Source: Nitrospinaceae bacterium
GTDB taxonomy: Bacteria > Nitrospinota > Nitrospinia > Nitrospinales > VA-1
Direction: 5' to 3'
NCBI GenBank assembly: GCA_029937635.1
Contig: JAPYPM010000002.1
Span: 16,106 to 29,823 of the forward strand
Length of the DNA: 13,718 nt
The translations under genes and the position numbers were made by a program. The notes under the pieces are model-generated. The model searched no databases, was not told where the DNA came from, and saw only the letters and a list, made by a program, of their open reading frames with translations. Below, one piece after another: positions 6,406 through 13,695 of this stretch (positions within the stretch are counted from its first letter, which is position 1; the number at the start of each line of letters is the position of its first letter).

Positions 6406-6754
6406 ATGGATACCGAAAAAATATTAGGGTTGATGATTTTTTTTACAGTATTTGTTGTTACTGGATATTTACTTTCCAAAAAGAATGGAGAAAAAATTGA
6501 TGCCATTGTTGCCCTCAAAGACACTAATAACGATATTGCCATCCTAAAACTATCCCAATCCCCAACATCAAGATAAAGCATCATTACTCTTGGAGATAGT
6601 TCTTTAGTGAAAACTGGTGACAGAGTATTTACTTATGGGTTTCCATTGGTGGATTTGTTGGGAGATGCAGAACCAAGATACTCGGAAGGATTTATCAATT
6701 CTCTCAGTGGTATCTCCAATGACCCAAGATTATTCCATGTCAGTATTCCAATCC
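6406..6754 (+). pseudogene. Trypsin-like (S1C/HtrA-type) serine protease, truncated at both ends and interrupted
   Basis: From ATG 6406 a membrane helix (ILGLMIFFTVFVVTGYLL) runs straight into a protease segment, DAIVALKDTNNDIAILKLS, whose NDIAILK holds the catalytic Asp of the family. The N-terminal part with the catalytic His is missing, so the first 25 or so codons are probably unrelated. TAA at 6574-6576 stops the frame. The same frame continues as TLGDSSLVKTGDRVFTYGFPL, then SLSGISNDPRLFHVSIPIQ, the conserved run that normally leads into PGNSGGP with the catalytic Ser. At that point (about 6754) homology ends and sequence antisense to the integrase begins. It is certainly non-functional as a protease; whether the 56-aa product is made is unknown. 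Confidence 0.7.
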
Positions 6755-7031
6755 AACTTAGATGTTGATCTAGGAGGGATTGTATTTGTGTTTCAGAAAG
6801 CTTCATTATTATATATATCTCTTGTCTGACTTTTTGGACAAACACATTCACGCTTTTAATTAGTTTATGGGCTTGTATCTTGGCTTTTCTGATATATCCA
6901 GTTTGAAGAGCATAACGTAGCTCTCTTTTATTGACAACTTCAGCTATATCAGGAGGAAGAGTGTAACGGAAGTAATAGAGGCTCTTTATGGAAAAGATAT
7001 AACGAGGGAGAGATTTCTTCTTTTTAGCCAC
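6755..7031 (-). pseudogene. Tyrosine integrase, N-terminal fragment (DUF6538-like)
   Basis: GTG start at 7031 with AGGAG 6 nt upstream (minus strand). The first ~90 residues match the N-terminal arm domain of phage/island integrases: LPRYIFSIKSLYYFRYTLPPDIAEVV, then RELRYALQTGYIRKAKIQA and a helical stretch ending IQSLLDQHL. Beyond about 6755 the frame stays open to 6633, but it is antisense to the protease pseudogene and carries no integrase residues. The core-binding and catalytic (R-H-R-Y) domains are absent. It points away from the 3' end of ssrA, 100 nt away, as an integrase of an ssrA-inserted island would. The remnant is enzymatically dead but may still be transcribed. Confidence 0.7.
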
Positions 7032-7040
7032 ACTGATCTC

Positions 7041-7092
7041 CTGTGTTTGGACAAGTACTTGATGCTATTTTTGGACAAGTCCTTAAACACAG
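7041..7092 (-). repeat. Direct repeats inside an inverted repeat upstream of the integrase fragment
   Basis: TTTGGACAAGT occurs twice (7046-7056 and 7070-7080), start to start 24 nt, each followed by a CTT one base later. The pair is enclosed by a perfect 8-bp inverted repeat, CTGTGTTT (7041-7048) and AAACACAG (7085-7092). The first repeat forms a 10-bp palindrome, CAAGTACTTG (7052-7061); the second forms GGAC-AA-GTCC (7073-7082). The integrase SD partly overlaps the left arm. Repressor operators or integrase/excisionase arm sites are both plausible. Confidence 0.55.
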
Positions 7093-7131
7093 AAGATAAG
7101 CACTAGCTAACTCTTTTATTTACAATGAGTT

Positions 7132-7497
7132 TGGTGGAGGCGGGGGGAATCGAACCCCCGTCCGCAAGGTGTCAATCGAAGGTGTCTACATGCTTATTCT
7201 CTGATTTAAATCTCACTCGAATCATCTCCCAGAGACAGGATCCAACCCAAGCCAGTTCCTAACTATCTCGTCCGATTCGTCCGGAACTTACGTATCAGAC
7301 CAGCCCGCTTAAATGACGTTCTTATCTACCCTACGGACGAAGGCAGGAAGAACGGTAACTGGCTTAAGTATTAGTTAAGCAGCTACTGCTACATCATAAT
7401 CGTTAGCGATTATGTTTTTGCCGTTTTTTAACGGGCCAACGGCATCCCGTACATGCAACCTACGTCTCATTCCTCCCGTCGAAACCAGATCGCCCCC
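7132..7497 (-). ncRNA. ssrA: tmRNA (transfer-messenger RNA)
   Basis: On the minus strand the 5' end reads GGGGGCGATCTGGTTTCGAC and the 3' end is a tRNA-like T-arm with GGTTCGATTCCCCCCG, then CGCCTCC-A-CCA. The 7-bp acceptor stem pairs GGGGGCG with CGCCUCC (one G-U), and CCA is encoded. The resume codon GCT follows ATAATC, like the UAGUC-GCA context of E. coli. The tag reads ANDYDVAVAA followed by TAA (7407-7375), the usual 10-residue length with a protease-degron AVAA end. The RNA rescues stalled ribosomes and tags their products for proteolysis with SmpB. It is a single-piece, non-permuted gene of 366 nt, a common island integration site. Confidence 0.95.
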
Positions 7498-7531
7498 CCA
7501 GAAAATGGTTGGATGAAAATTCATTAGTCTT

Positions 7532-7560
7532 AGATTAACACCTTATAAGATTATTCTCAA
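7532..7560 (-). promoter_or_regulatory. ssrA promoter
   Basis: On the minus strand TTGAGA (7560-7555), a 17-nt spacer and TAATCT (7537-7532). This would leave about 25-30 nt before the mature tmRNA 5' end, to be removed by RNase P. It lies back to back with the promoter of the glycosyltransferase at 7617-7645. Confidence 0.5.
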
Positions 7561-7616
7561 TCTATGTATAATTAGTATATTTTAACAATAGGTTTGGTAA
7601 GAACTAAAAGATCAAA

Positions 7617-7645
7617 TTGATATATTGGATTCTAATATTTATTAT
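7617..7645 (+). promoter_or_regulatory. Promoter of the glycosyltransferase operon, giving a leaderless or near-leaderless mRNA
   Basis: TTGATA (7617-7622), a 17-nt spacer and TATTAT (7640-7645). The ATG at 7655 is only 9 nt downstream, so the transcript would begin within about 3 nt of the start codon. No SD is present. This also argues against the in-frame TTG at 7625, which lies inside the spacer. Confidence 0.5.
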
Positions 7646-7654
7646 ATTAATAGT

Positions 7655-8881
7655 ATGAATTTTACAAAAAAAAAACCTGCCATTCTTTCTCTGCAGTACC
7701 ATTCTTATCCAGATGCCGTGGGTGGAGCATGGAACTTGACCCATGAAATAAACAGACGCTTAGTTAAACGAGGTTACCGGGTTGTCATAATAACTTGCAA
7801 GCCTAAGAATGACTATCCTGATCAGGAAGTTATAAATGGTGTTGAATTTAACCGAATTGAGTATACGGTTTCAAAAAATCCCATGAGATTATGGAGCGCT
7901 ATTCGAAAAAAAGTAAAAACTTACATGAATGAACCAGAGAATTGGGTAGCACATGTCCATCATCCGCTAGTTGGTGCTTTTGCATTGACAGAGAAACGAT
8001 ATAGAAAAATACCAAAGATATATCACTTCCATAGTTCCTGGTATGACGAGGAAAAAATCAATTTAACAGAAACCGGTCGGAATAAAATAAAATTATACTT
8101 TAGATTGAAAATTATTCAGTGGATAGAATGGATATGCTATTGCTATTCCAAAAGCATACTATTTTTGAGTGAATATACACGAAAAAGATTTATAGATTAT
8201 TTCCCATTTAAAAAACCTAGAATGCGAATTATTCCTGGTGGAACTGACACAATAAAATTTTGTCCTTTAGAAAATAGTAGTGAATCAGATGAAACAAAAT
8301 ATCGATTAGATATACCAGAGGGTCACAAGTTTCTTCTTACGGTACGTAGATTAGAAGCGCGCATGGGATTAGACAATTTAATAACAGCAATATCAGAAAT
8401 TGTTAATCGAAGTCCGAAACTTAAATTTAAATTGATAATTGCAGGAAAAGGCTCATTGGATAAAAAACTAAAATCGCAGGTAACTTTATCCGGATTAGAT
8501 AGTCACATTCATTTTACTGGATTTGTTTCAGATGATTTGTTACCAAAATATTATGCGGCAGCTGATATTTTTATTATGCCAACGACATTTATTGAAGGAT
8601 TTGGAATAGCAACAGTGGAAGCACTTTCTTCAGGACTGCCAGTTTTTGGTACACCTATTGGTGGAACAACCGAAATTTTAGAATCAATAGATTCACAACT
8701 CCTTTTTGCAAATGCAGACGCAAAATCTATGGCTGATAAAATAGAATGGTTCCTCAATAACCCTAATACAGTTTTTGCGATGAAATCCAAGTGTCGAGAT
8801 GCGGCATTAAAAAAATATTCATGGGAATTGGTAACAAACCAATTTGAGGAAGAGTTAAGGATAGTTGAGAAAAGCAAATGA
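7655..8881 (+). CDS. Glycosyltransferase family 4 (GT-B fold)
   Basis: A 408-residue cytosolic or membrane-associated glycosyltransferase that moves a sugar from a nucleotide donor. The N-terminal acceptor domain begins AILSLQYHSYPDAVGGAWN, with the glycine loop typical of GT4, and has HVHHPLVGAFAL near residue 100. The donor domain includes IPGG (193-196), TVRRLEARMGLDNLI (residues ~229-243) and the E-x7-E motif EGFGIATVEALSSG starting at E314 (E314 and E322). The length is normal. I choose ATG 7655 over TTG 7625, which is inside the promoter. The stop overlaps the next start as ATGA, so it is translationally coupled to the GT-C/TPR protein. The substrate is not deducible; a surface glycan or glycoprotein is likely. 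Confidence 0.88.
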   Translation: MNFTKKKPAILSLQYHSYPDAVGGAWNLTHEINRRLVKRGYRVVIITCKPKNDYPDQEVINGVEFNRIEYTVSKNPMRLWSAIRKKVKTYMNEPENWVAHVHHPLVGAFALTEKRYRKIPKIYHFHSSWYDEEKINLTETGRNKIKLYFRLKIIQWIEWICYCYSKSILFLSEYTRKRFIDYFPFKKPRMRIIPGGTDTIKFCPLENSSESDETKYRLDIPEGHKFLLTVRRLEARMGLDNLITAISEIVNRSPKLKFKLIIAGKGSLDKKLKSQVTLSGLDSHIHFTGFVSDDLLPKYYAAADIFIMPTTFIEGFGIATVEALSSGLPVFGTPIGGTTEILESIDSQLLFANADAKSMADKIEWFLNNPNTVFAMKSKCRDAALKKYSWELVTNQFEEELRIVEKSK

Positions 8882-10953
8882 AAAAAACACTCCCTTACCT
8901 CGCAATGGTTTTTCTAGTTTGGCTGGCTTATGGTAATACACTACAACATTCTTTTCATTTTGATGATATAACACAAATTTTAGAAAAACCTTGGATTAGG
9001 GGGTTAGATAAAATACCAGATTTTATCTTTAGCTACTCTCAGCGTCCTCTAGTCATTCTTTCTTTTAATATTAATTATTACATTAGTGGTTTTAAAGAAT
9101 GGAGTTACCACGTTTTCAACATCACATTTCACATATTAGTAGTATTTCTAATTTATCGACTTGGTAAAAAAATCATATCCCATATTTTTGAAGAAGCTGA
9201 ATCAAAATATAATGCATTCAATAAAATGCCTCTTCTGGCAGCATTAATTTTTGCTGTTCACCCATTAAACACGCAAGCAGTAACTTATATTTCAAGCCGC
9301 TCATCAGTTCTGGCAACAATTTTTTATTTAATTGCAATAATATTATTTTTTGAAGGAGTGTGTGCAAAAAAAAGGGAAGAATTAAAAATTAATTATTTTT
9401 TGGTCTCGGGAGCAGTTATATCTTTTATAATTGGTCTTTTATGTAAACTTATTGTTATCAGTCTCCCAGCAATATTATTTCTCTACCATTATTATTTTAT
9501 TTCTAATCAGAATATAAAGACTTGGATCAAGGGACAGTGGAAATGGGTTTTAGGCGGGTTTTGCCTTCTTGCTTCAGCCATATTATATAAAAACTATTTT
9601 TCTATAGATGGATTACTTAGGGCATCGATAGTAAATTTAACAATCTGGGAATATTTTCTAACTCAGATAGGGGTTATACCTCTTGAATATTTGCGCAAGA
9701 TGCTATTTCCTTTTAACCTTACGATAGAACCAGCTTTCCAAGTGATTCACGATTGGAAATCTTTAGTTTTAATAAGTGGAATATTTCTTCTAGGAATATT
9801 TTCGTTAGCATGGATAAAGCTATCTACCTTACAAAGACAATCTAAAAAATATAGTCCCGAGGCCTTTGGGTTAATCTGGATATTGATAACGTTGAGCCCA
9901 TCATCAAGTTTTGTGCCACTTTTAGATGTGTCCGCTGAACATAGAGCATATCTCCCTTTGGTTGGTTTTTCTACTGTCTTGGCAAGTCTCTTAATACGCC
10001 TACAAATTTTTATAGAGGAATCGATAAAAAATAATACAAAAGGTATATGTGATAACCAAAAAATCTTAAGACTGTCAGGAGCCTTTATTTTGTTGATAAT
10101 GGCATCTTTGCTAATTGGAACGAGAGAACGAAATAAAGTATGGGAAAATGAAGTTAGTTTATGGAGTGACGCAAAACTAAAAGCACCTTTGGTTGTACGA
10201 CCTTATAATAATTTAGGAGAAGCCTACGACAAACTCGGGAATTATAGTATGGCAATTGCAGAATTTGAAGCAGCACTTAAATTAGCACCAAATTATTTTT
10301 ATGCATTGAGCAACCTTGGAAATATTTATGGTAAGAAAAAAGAATATGCACGAGCAATTTCATATACTAAAAAAGCATTACAACAAAAAAGAGACTACGC
10401 TCCCGGGCATTATAATTTAGCTAAAGCATTTCATATGACAGGAAATACTAAAAATGCAATAGAATCCTATGAAGCAGCTATACAATATAATCCTTACTTT
10501 GAGGAAGCATTTTTTAACCTTGGTTTTTTGGCTCTTGAGCTTAAACAGCTAAAGAAATCGGTGGATAATTTTAAAATTTTTTTAAAAATGCAACCAAATC
10601 ATCCAAAGGCTCATTATGGTCTCGGTACATCTTATGCCATGATGGGGAATCATGAAGATGCAAAGCACTATTATGAAAATGCTATCACTTACGACTCAGA
10701 ATTCTTATCGCCATATATTAATCTTGCTAATATTCACATGGCTAGTGGAAATTTGGTAGAGGCAAAAAATTTATTAAAAATAGTTTTATTGAAAAACCCA
10801 AGTTTACCAGGCGTGCATAAAAATTTAGGGTTAATTTTTATGCAGGAAAAAGATATTGCTAGCGCCACAAATCATTTTAAAGAATACTTACGTATAATGC
10901 CAATGGCTCCAGATTCTTTGGCAATAAAATCTTTTTTAAAAAAACAAAAATAG
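8878..10953 (+). CDS. TMTC-like polytopic membrane glycosyltransferase (GT-C) with seven C-terminal TPRs
   Basis: A 691-residue protein. Residues 1 to ~420 form about ten membrane helices of the GT-C type. After helix 1 comes FHFDD (D29 D30, the family's acidic loop motif), then HPLNTQAVTYISSRSS (128-143) and AEHRAYLPLVGF (353-364). These correspond to the HPvhteAV, GRaelL and ER-x-YLPs-GF blocks of eukaryotic and bacterial TMTC-type protein O-mannosyltransferases. Residues ~440-680 are about seven TPRs with the W/L-G-Y-A-F-A-P pattern, such as YNNLGEAYDKLGNYSMAIAEF and FFNLGFLALELKQ, which should bind a protein partner on the outer side. It overlaps the GT4 gene by 4 nt, suggesting that the two build or attach a glycan together. 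O-glycosylation of an exported protein is inference. Confidence 0.82.
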   Translation: MKKTLPYLAMVFLVWLAYGNTLQHSFHFDDITQILEKPWIRGLDKIPDFIFSYSQRPLVILSFNINYYISGFKEWSYHVFNITFHILVVFLIYRLGKKIISHIFEEAESKYNAFNKMPLLAALIFAVHPLNTQAVTYISSRSSVLATIFYLIAIILFFEGVCAKKREELKINYFLVSGAVISFIIGLLCKLIVISLPAILFLYHYYFISNQNIKTWIKGQWKWVLGGFCLLASAILYKNYFSIDGLLRASIVNLTIWEYFLTQIGVIPLEYLRKMLFPFNLTIEPAFQVIHDWKSLVLISGIFLLGIFSLAWIKLSTLQRQSKKYSPEAFGLIWILITLSPSSSFVPLLDVSAEHRAYLPLVGFSTVLASLLIRLQIFIEESIKNNTKGICDNQKILRLSGAFILLIMASLLIGTRERNKVWENEVSLWSDAKLKAPLVVRPYNNLGEAYDKLGNYSMAIAEFEAALKLAPNYFYALSNLGNIYGKKKEYARAISYTKKALQQKRDYAPGHYNLAKAFHMTGNTKNAIESYEAAIQYNPYFEEAFFNLGFLALELKQLKKSVDNFKIFLKMQPNHPKAHYGLGTSYAMMGNHEDAKHYYENAITYDSEFLSPYINLANIHMASGNLVEAKNLLKIVLLKNPSLPGVHKNLGLIFMQEKDIASATNHFKEYLRIMPMAPDSLAIKSFLKKQK

Positions 10954-10998
10954 GTATAAAGCTATTCATAGAATCCAATATAGATTTAGGGAAATAAG

Positions 10999-12258
10999 AT
11001 GAGAGTTTTAGTTTTAGGTAGTGGTGGACGCGAGCACGCACTAGCATGGAAAATTGCTCAAAGTCCAAGGGTAAAGAAAATATATTGCGCGCCAGGTAAT
11101 GCAGGTACGTCAAGCGTGGCTGAAAATATTGATATTTCGCCAGATAATATACAAGCTTTGCTTAATTTTGCTTTGATTAAAGGAATTGGACTTACAGTCG
11201 TTGGACCTGAACAACCTCTGGTAAAAGGAATAGCTGATAGCTTTGAAGAAAATGGATTACGTTTATTTGGTCCTTCTCAAAGAGCATCAGAAATAGAAGG
11301 AAGCAAAGTCTTTTGTAAAGATCTTATGAAAAAATATGGAATACCTACTGCAAGATATGAAACTTTTAATTCCCTAGATCAGGTACAACTTTTCACAAAA
11401 GAAGACGAGCCAGTTGTAGTTAAGGCAAGTGGGCTTGCTTCTGGTAAAGGAGTTATTTTATGCAGCAACGGCAAAGAAGCACGGTCTGCGATTCAATCTA
11501 TTATGCAGGATAAAGTTTTCGGGAATGCAGGAGACCAGGTGGTGATTGAAGAGTTTCTCACAGGACAGGAGGTGTCACTTTTAGCCTTTACAGATGGAAA
11601 AACTGTTTTACCACTCGACTCTGCACAAGATCACAAGGCAGCATTCGATGAGGATAAAGGACCTAACACCGGTGGTATGGGCGCTTACTCTCCAGCTCCT
11701 ATATTTACAGATGAGCTTAAAAAAAAAGTCATTGATGAAATAATGATTCCAACCGTACGCGCCATGGCTAAAGAAGGTCGATATTATAGGGGAATACTTT
11801 ATGCAGGGTTAATGCTTACAGAAACTGGCCCAAAAGTTTTGGAGTTTAATGCACGCTTTGGGGACCCTGAAACCCAACCAATTATGATGAGAATTAAAAA
11901 CGATATCGTACCCATTTTTGAGGCGTGTATTGATGGTACTCTTGCTACACAAACTTTACAGTGGAAACCAGAATCAACCGTATGCGTCGTGATGGCAGCA
12001 AAGGGTTACCCTGGTTCGTATGAGATGGGAAATGAAATTACTGGCTTGAATTCAGATACAAATCAACAAGCTATGGTATTTCACGCGGGAACAAAGCTAG
12101 ACAATGGAAAAGTTTTGACAAATGGAGGTCGTGTATTGGGCGTAACAGCACTAGGTTTAAATATCAATCAGGCAATCAAAAATGCTTATTCTGTGGTAGA
12201 TAAAATTAAATGGGATGGGATTCATTTCAGAAAAGACATTGGGAGTAAAGCCAAGTAA
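10999..12258 (+). CDS. purD: Phosphoribosylamine-glycine ligase (GAR synthetase)
   Basis: A 419-residue ATP-grasp enzyme, the second step of purine synthesis: phosphoribosylamine + glycine + ATP to glycinamide ribonucleotide. All hallmark blocks are present: MRVLVLGSGGREHALAWKI at the N-terminus, the nearby APGNAGT, VVGPEQPLVKGI, the ATP loop VVKASGLASGKGV (~139-151), DSAQDHKAAFDEDKGPNTGG from D207 and EFNARFGDPETQ (282-293). The length is full. The ATG follows AGGGA with a suitable spacer. It begins 45 nt after the TPR protein with no terminator between, so it may be read through from the glycan operon. purH and other pur genes are not in the window. Cytosolic. Confidence 0.97.
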   Translation: MRVLVLGSGGREHALAWKIAQSPRVKKIYCAPGNAGTSSVAENIDISPDNIQALLNFALIKGIGLTVVGPEQPLVKGIADSFEENGLRLFGPSQRASEIEGSKVFCKDLMKKYGIPTARYETFNSLDQVQLFTKEDEPVVVKASGLASGKGVILCSNGKEARSAIQSIMQDKVFGNAGDQVVIEEFLTGQEVSLLAFTDGKTVLPLDSAQDHKAAFDEDKGPNTGGMGAYSPAPIFTDELKKKVIDEIMIPTVRAMAKEGRYYRGILYAGLMLTETGPKVLEFNARFGDPETQPIMMRIKNDIVPIFEACIDGTLATQTLQWKPESTVCVVMAAKGYPGSYEMGNEITGLNSDTNQQAMVFHAGTKLDNGKVLTNGGRVLGVTALGLNINQAIKNAYSVVDKIKWDGIHFRKDIGSKAK

Positions 12259-12298
12259 ATTTATTTCAATAGATACTTTAATTACTAAAAACTAAAAA

Positions 12299-12679
12299 TT
12301 AGTCTAATTGGAGCTCTTTTTTGTTATCTACAGATTCCATTTGTTTGTTAAATATTTTTTGTGAAGCAATCCATGATCCCCAAGAGACCCCTATGATGGT
12401 AGTAATTCCTAAAGATGCCCATAACTCGACATTGCCAGAGTTTGACAATCCACTTAAAAACACAAAGGCTCCTAAAGGCAAGGCCATAATGAAGCCAAAG
12501 CAGGTCAGAAGCATTGAACTGCGTGCAAAATATTTAGGCCGGACATCTATATTAAGCTCTGGAAGGTATTTTCTATTTTCTTCCTCGGCCATATCCAGAA
12601 GTAGGATCTCACCTTCACATTTTGGACAATGAAGGCCTCCCCAAAAAGTATTTTTACATTGTAGACAAAATTTAACCAT
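12299..12679 (-). CDS. Zinc-ribbon protein with two membrane helices
   Basis: 126 residues. The N-terminus has a zinc ribbon, C5-x2-C8 and C18-x2-C21 (FCLQCK and HCPKCE), then an acidic linker and two hydrophobic segments: LLTCFGFIMALPLGAFVFLSG (~58-78) and ASLGITTIIGVSWGSWIAS (~88-106). A polar, basic tail follows. The ATG has AGGA about 6 nt upstream and a promoter (TTGAAG-17-TATGCT) at 12706-12734. It is convergent with purD (40 nt, no clear terminator) and divergent from the asparaginase. No family name is recognised; small zinc-ribbon membrane proteins of this design are common and uncharacterised. Confidence 0.7.
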   Translation of the reverse strand: MVKFCLQCKNTFWGGLHCPKCEGEILLLDMAEEENRKYLPELNIDVRPKYFARSSMLLTCFGFIMALPLGAFVFLSGLSNSGNVELWASLGITTIIGVSWGSWIASQKIFNKQMESVDNKKELQLD

Positions 12680-12705
12680 GATTATTCCTATTGGGTATTA
12701 TGTTA

Positions 12706-12734
12706 AGCATAGCGTATTTATGTATATCCTTCAA
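12706..12734 (-). promoter_or_regulatory. Promoter of the zinc-ribbon membrane protein
   Basis: On the minus strand TTGAAG (12734-12729), a 17-nt spacer and TATGCT (12711-12706), placing the start near 12699, about 20 nt before the ATG. The AGGA SD falls within that leader. Confidence 0.45.
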
Positions 12735-12823
12735 CTATTGGCCTTAGCTAAAATTCTTATAGTTGAGTCATATGATTTTAGATGAGAAAGTAGTATATAT
12801 TTCTATTTTAAGGATTAAAAGTA

Positions 12824-13624
12824 ATGCAAATAAAAAAAATTAGTATTGCTGCTCATGGTGGAGCGGGGTCAGAAAATGAACATTCCGATGGAACTGAAAG
12901 AGCCGTTGAATCTTGCTATAAGGCAGTTAAAGAGAAATTGAGTTTAGTTCATGCAGTATCACTTGCCGTAAATACTTTAGAGGACGATGGACGTTACAAT
13001 GCTGGGAGTGGATCTCATGCACGTGAAAATGGAATAGTAGAACATGATGCTGCAATCATGGATAGTGAGGATCGTTTCGGAGCAGTTGCTGCAATGAAAG
13101 GATTCAAAAACCCCATTCAGGCAGCCAAGGGTGTATGTGACACAAAATATCGAGTATTAGCAGGAGAAGGAGCAACAAAGTTTGCTAGAGATTTAAACTT
13201 GGAACCCTCTCAGTTAAACACTACCTTCGGGTGTGGAAAAGATTTTTCAACATCCCCTACAATGGATACGGTCGGGTGCGTTGCTTTTGATGGGACTACA
13301 TTTGCTGCGGCACTCAGTACTGGTGGAATGGCTGGAGCACATTATGGTCGAGTTGGAGATGTTCCTATTATAGGAAGTGGTCTTTATGCAGGTCAAGATG
13401 GTGCAGTTGCCTCAACAGGTGATGGAGAGGCTATCATGATGAAAATAACCGCCTACCGTACTTATGAATTAATTCAAAAAGGAAATAGTCCGCAAGCTAT
13501 AGTTGATGAAGTCATTAGTTGGTTCCCATCAACAGATGCATTTGGACTTATACTCGTGACGCGGAGAGGCAGTGCGGGAGGATCAAATCGTAGTATGGCC
13601 TGGTCATCACGTGAATATGATTAA
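12824..13624 (+). CDS. Isoaspartyl peptidase / L-asparaginase (Ntn-hydrolase, plant type)
   Basis: A 266-residue precursor of the self-cleaving asparaginase 2 family, which hydrolyses isoaspartyl dipeptides and asparagine. Seen: AHGGAG at the start, NAGSGSHARENG (~64-75), then the cleavage site MDTVGCVAFDG. T149 would become the N-terminal nucleophile after cleavage between D148 and T149. The beta subunit has LSTGGMAGAHYGRVGDVPIIG and STGDGE (197-202) for substrate binding. The Asp before the nucleophile and the GDGE motif are closer to aspartylglucosaminidase-like members than to E. coli IaaA (Gly-Thr). At 266 residues it is shorter than the usual ~310, mainly because the linker before the cleavage site is short. 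AAGGA lies 9 nt before the ATG. Confidence 0.88.
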   Translation: MQIKKISIAAHGGAGSENEHSDGTERAVESCYKAVKEKLSLVHAVSLAVNTLEDDGRYNAGSGSHARENGIVEHDAAIMDSEDRFGAVAAMKGFKNPIQAAKGVCDTKYRVLAGEGATKFARDLNLEPSQLNTTFGCGKDFSTSPTMDTVGCVAFDGTTFAAALSTGGMAGAHYGRVGDVPIIGSGLYAGQDGAVASTGDGEAIMMKITAYRTYELIQKGNSPQAIVDEVISWFPSTDAFGLILVTRRGSAGGSNRSMAWSSREYD

Positions 13625-13639
13625 GCCTAAACTATATTA

Positions 13640-13669
13640 TTGGTTTTTACAAAAAAATGAGGCTATCAT
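13640..13669 (+). promoter_or_regulatory. Possible tRNA promoter
   Basis: TTGGTT (13640-13645), an 18-nt spacer and TATCAT (13664-13669), about 26 nt before the tRNA 5' end. Matches are moderate. Confidence 0.3.
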
Positions 13670-13695
13670 CTGCGATCAATTAAGCAATATATAAA

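Noticed and set aside
6633..6754. C-terminal 40 residues of the minus-strand integrase frame
   Set aside because: This part is antisense to well-matched protease codons and has no integrase character; it is read-through into foreign sequence.
6617..6829. 70-aa plus-strand ORF whose DLGGIVF end seems to continue the protease
   Set aside because: It is out of frame with the protease homology, and after about 6755 it is antisense to the integrase fragment, so the GG is a coincidence.
8551..8877. 108-aa minus-strand ORF
   Set aside because: Shadow of the glycosyltransferase gene; it lies fully inside conserved GT4 codons.
10877..11113. 78-aa minus-strand ORF across the TPR gene end and purD start
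   Set aside because: Overlaps two well-supported genes and has no family-like motif.
12321..12632. 103-aa plus-strand ORF opposite the zinc-ribbon gene
   Set aside because: The minus frame has CxxC pairs, membrane helices, an SD and a promoter; this one has none.
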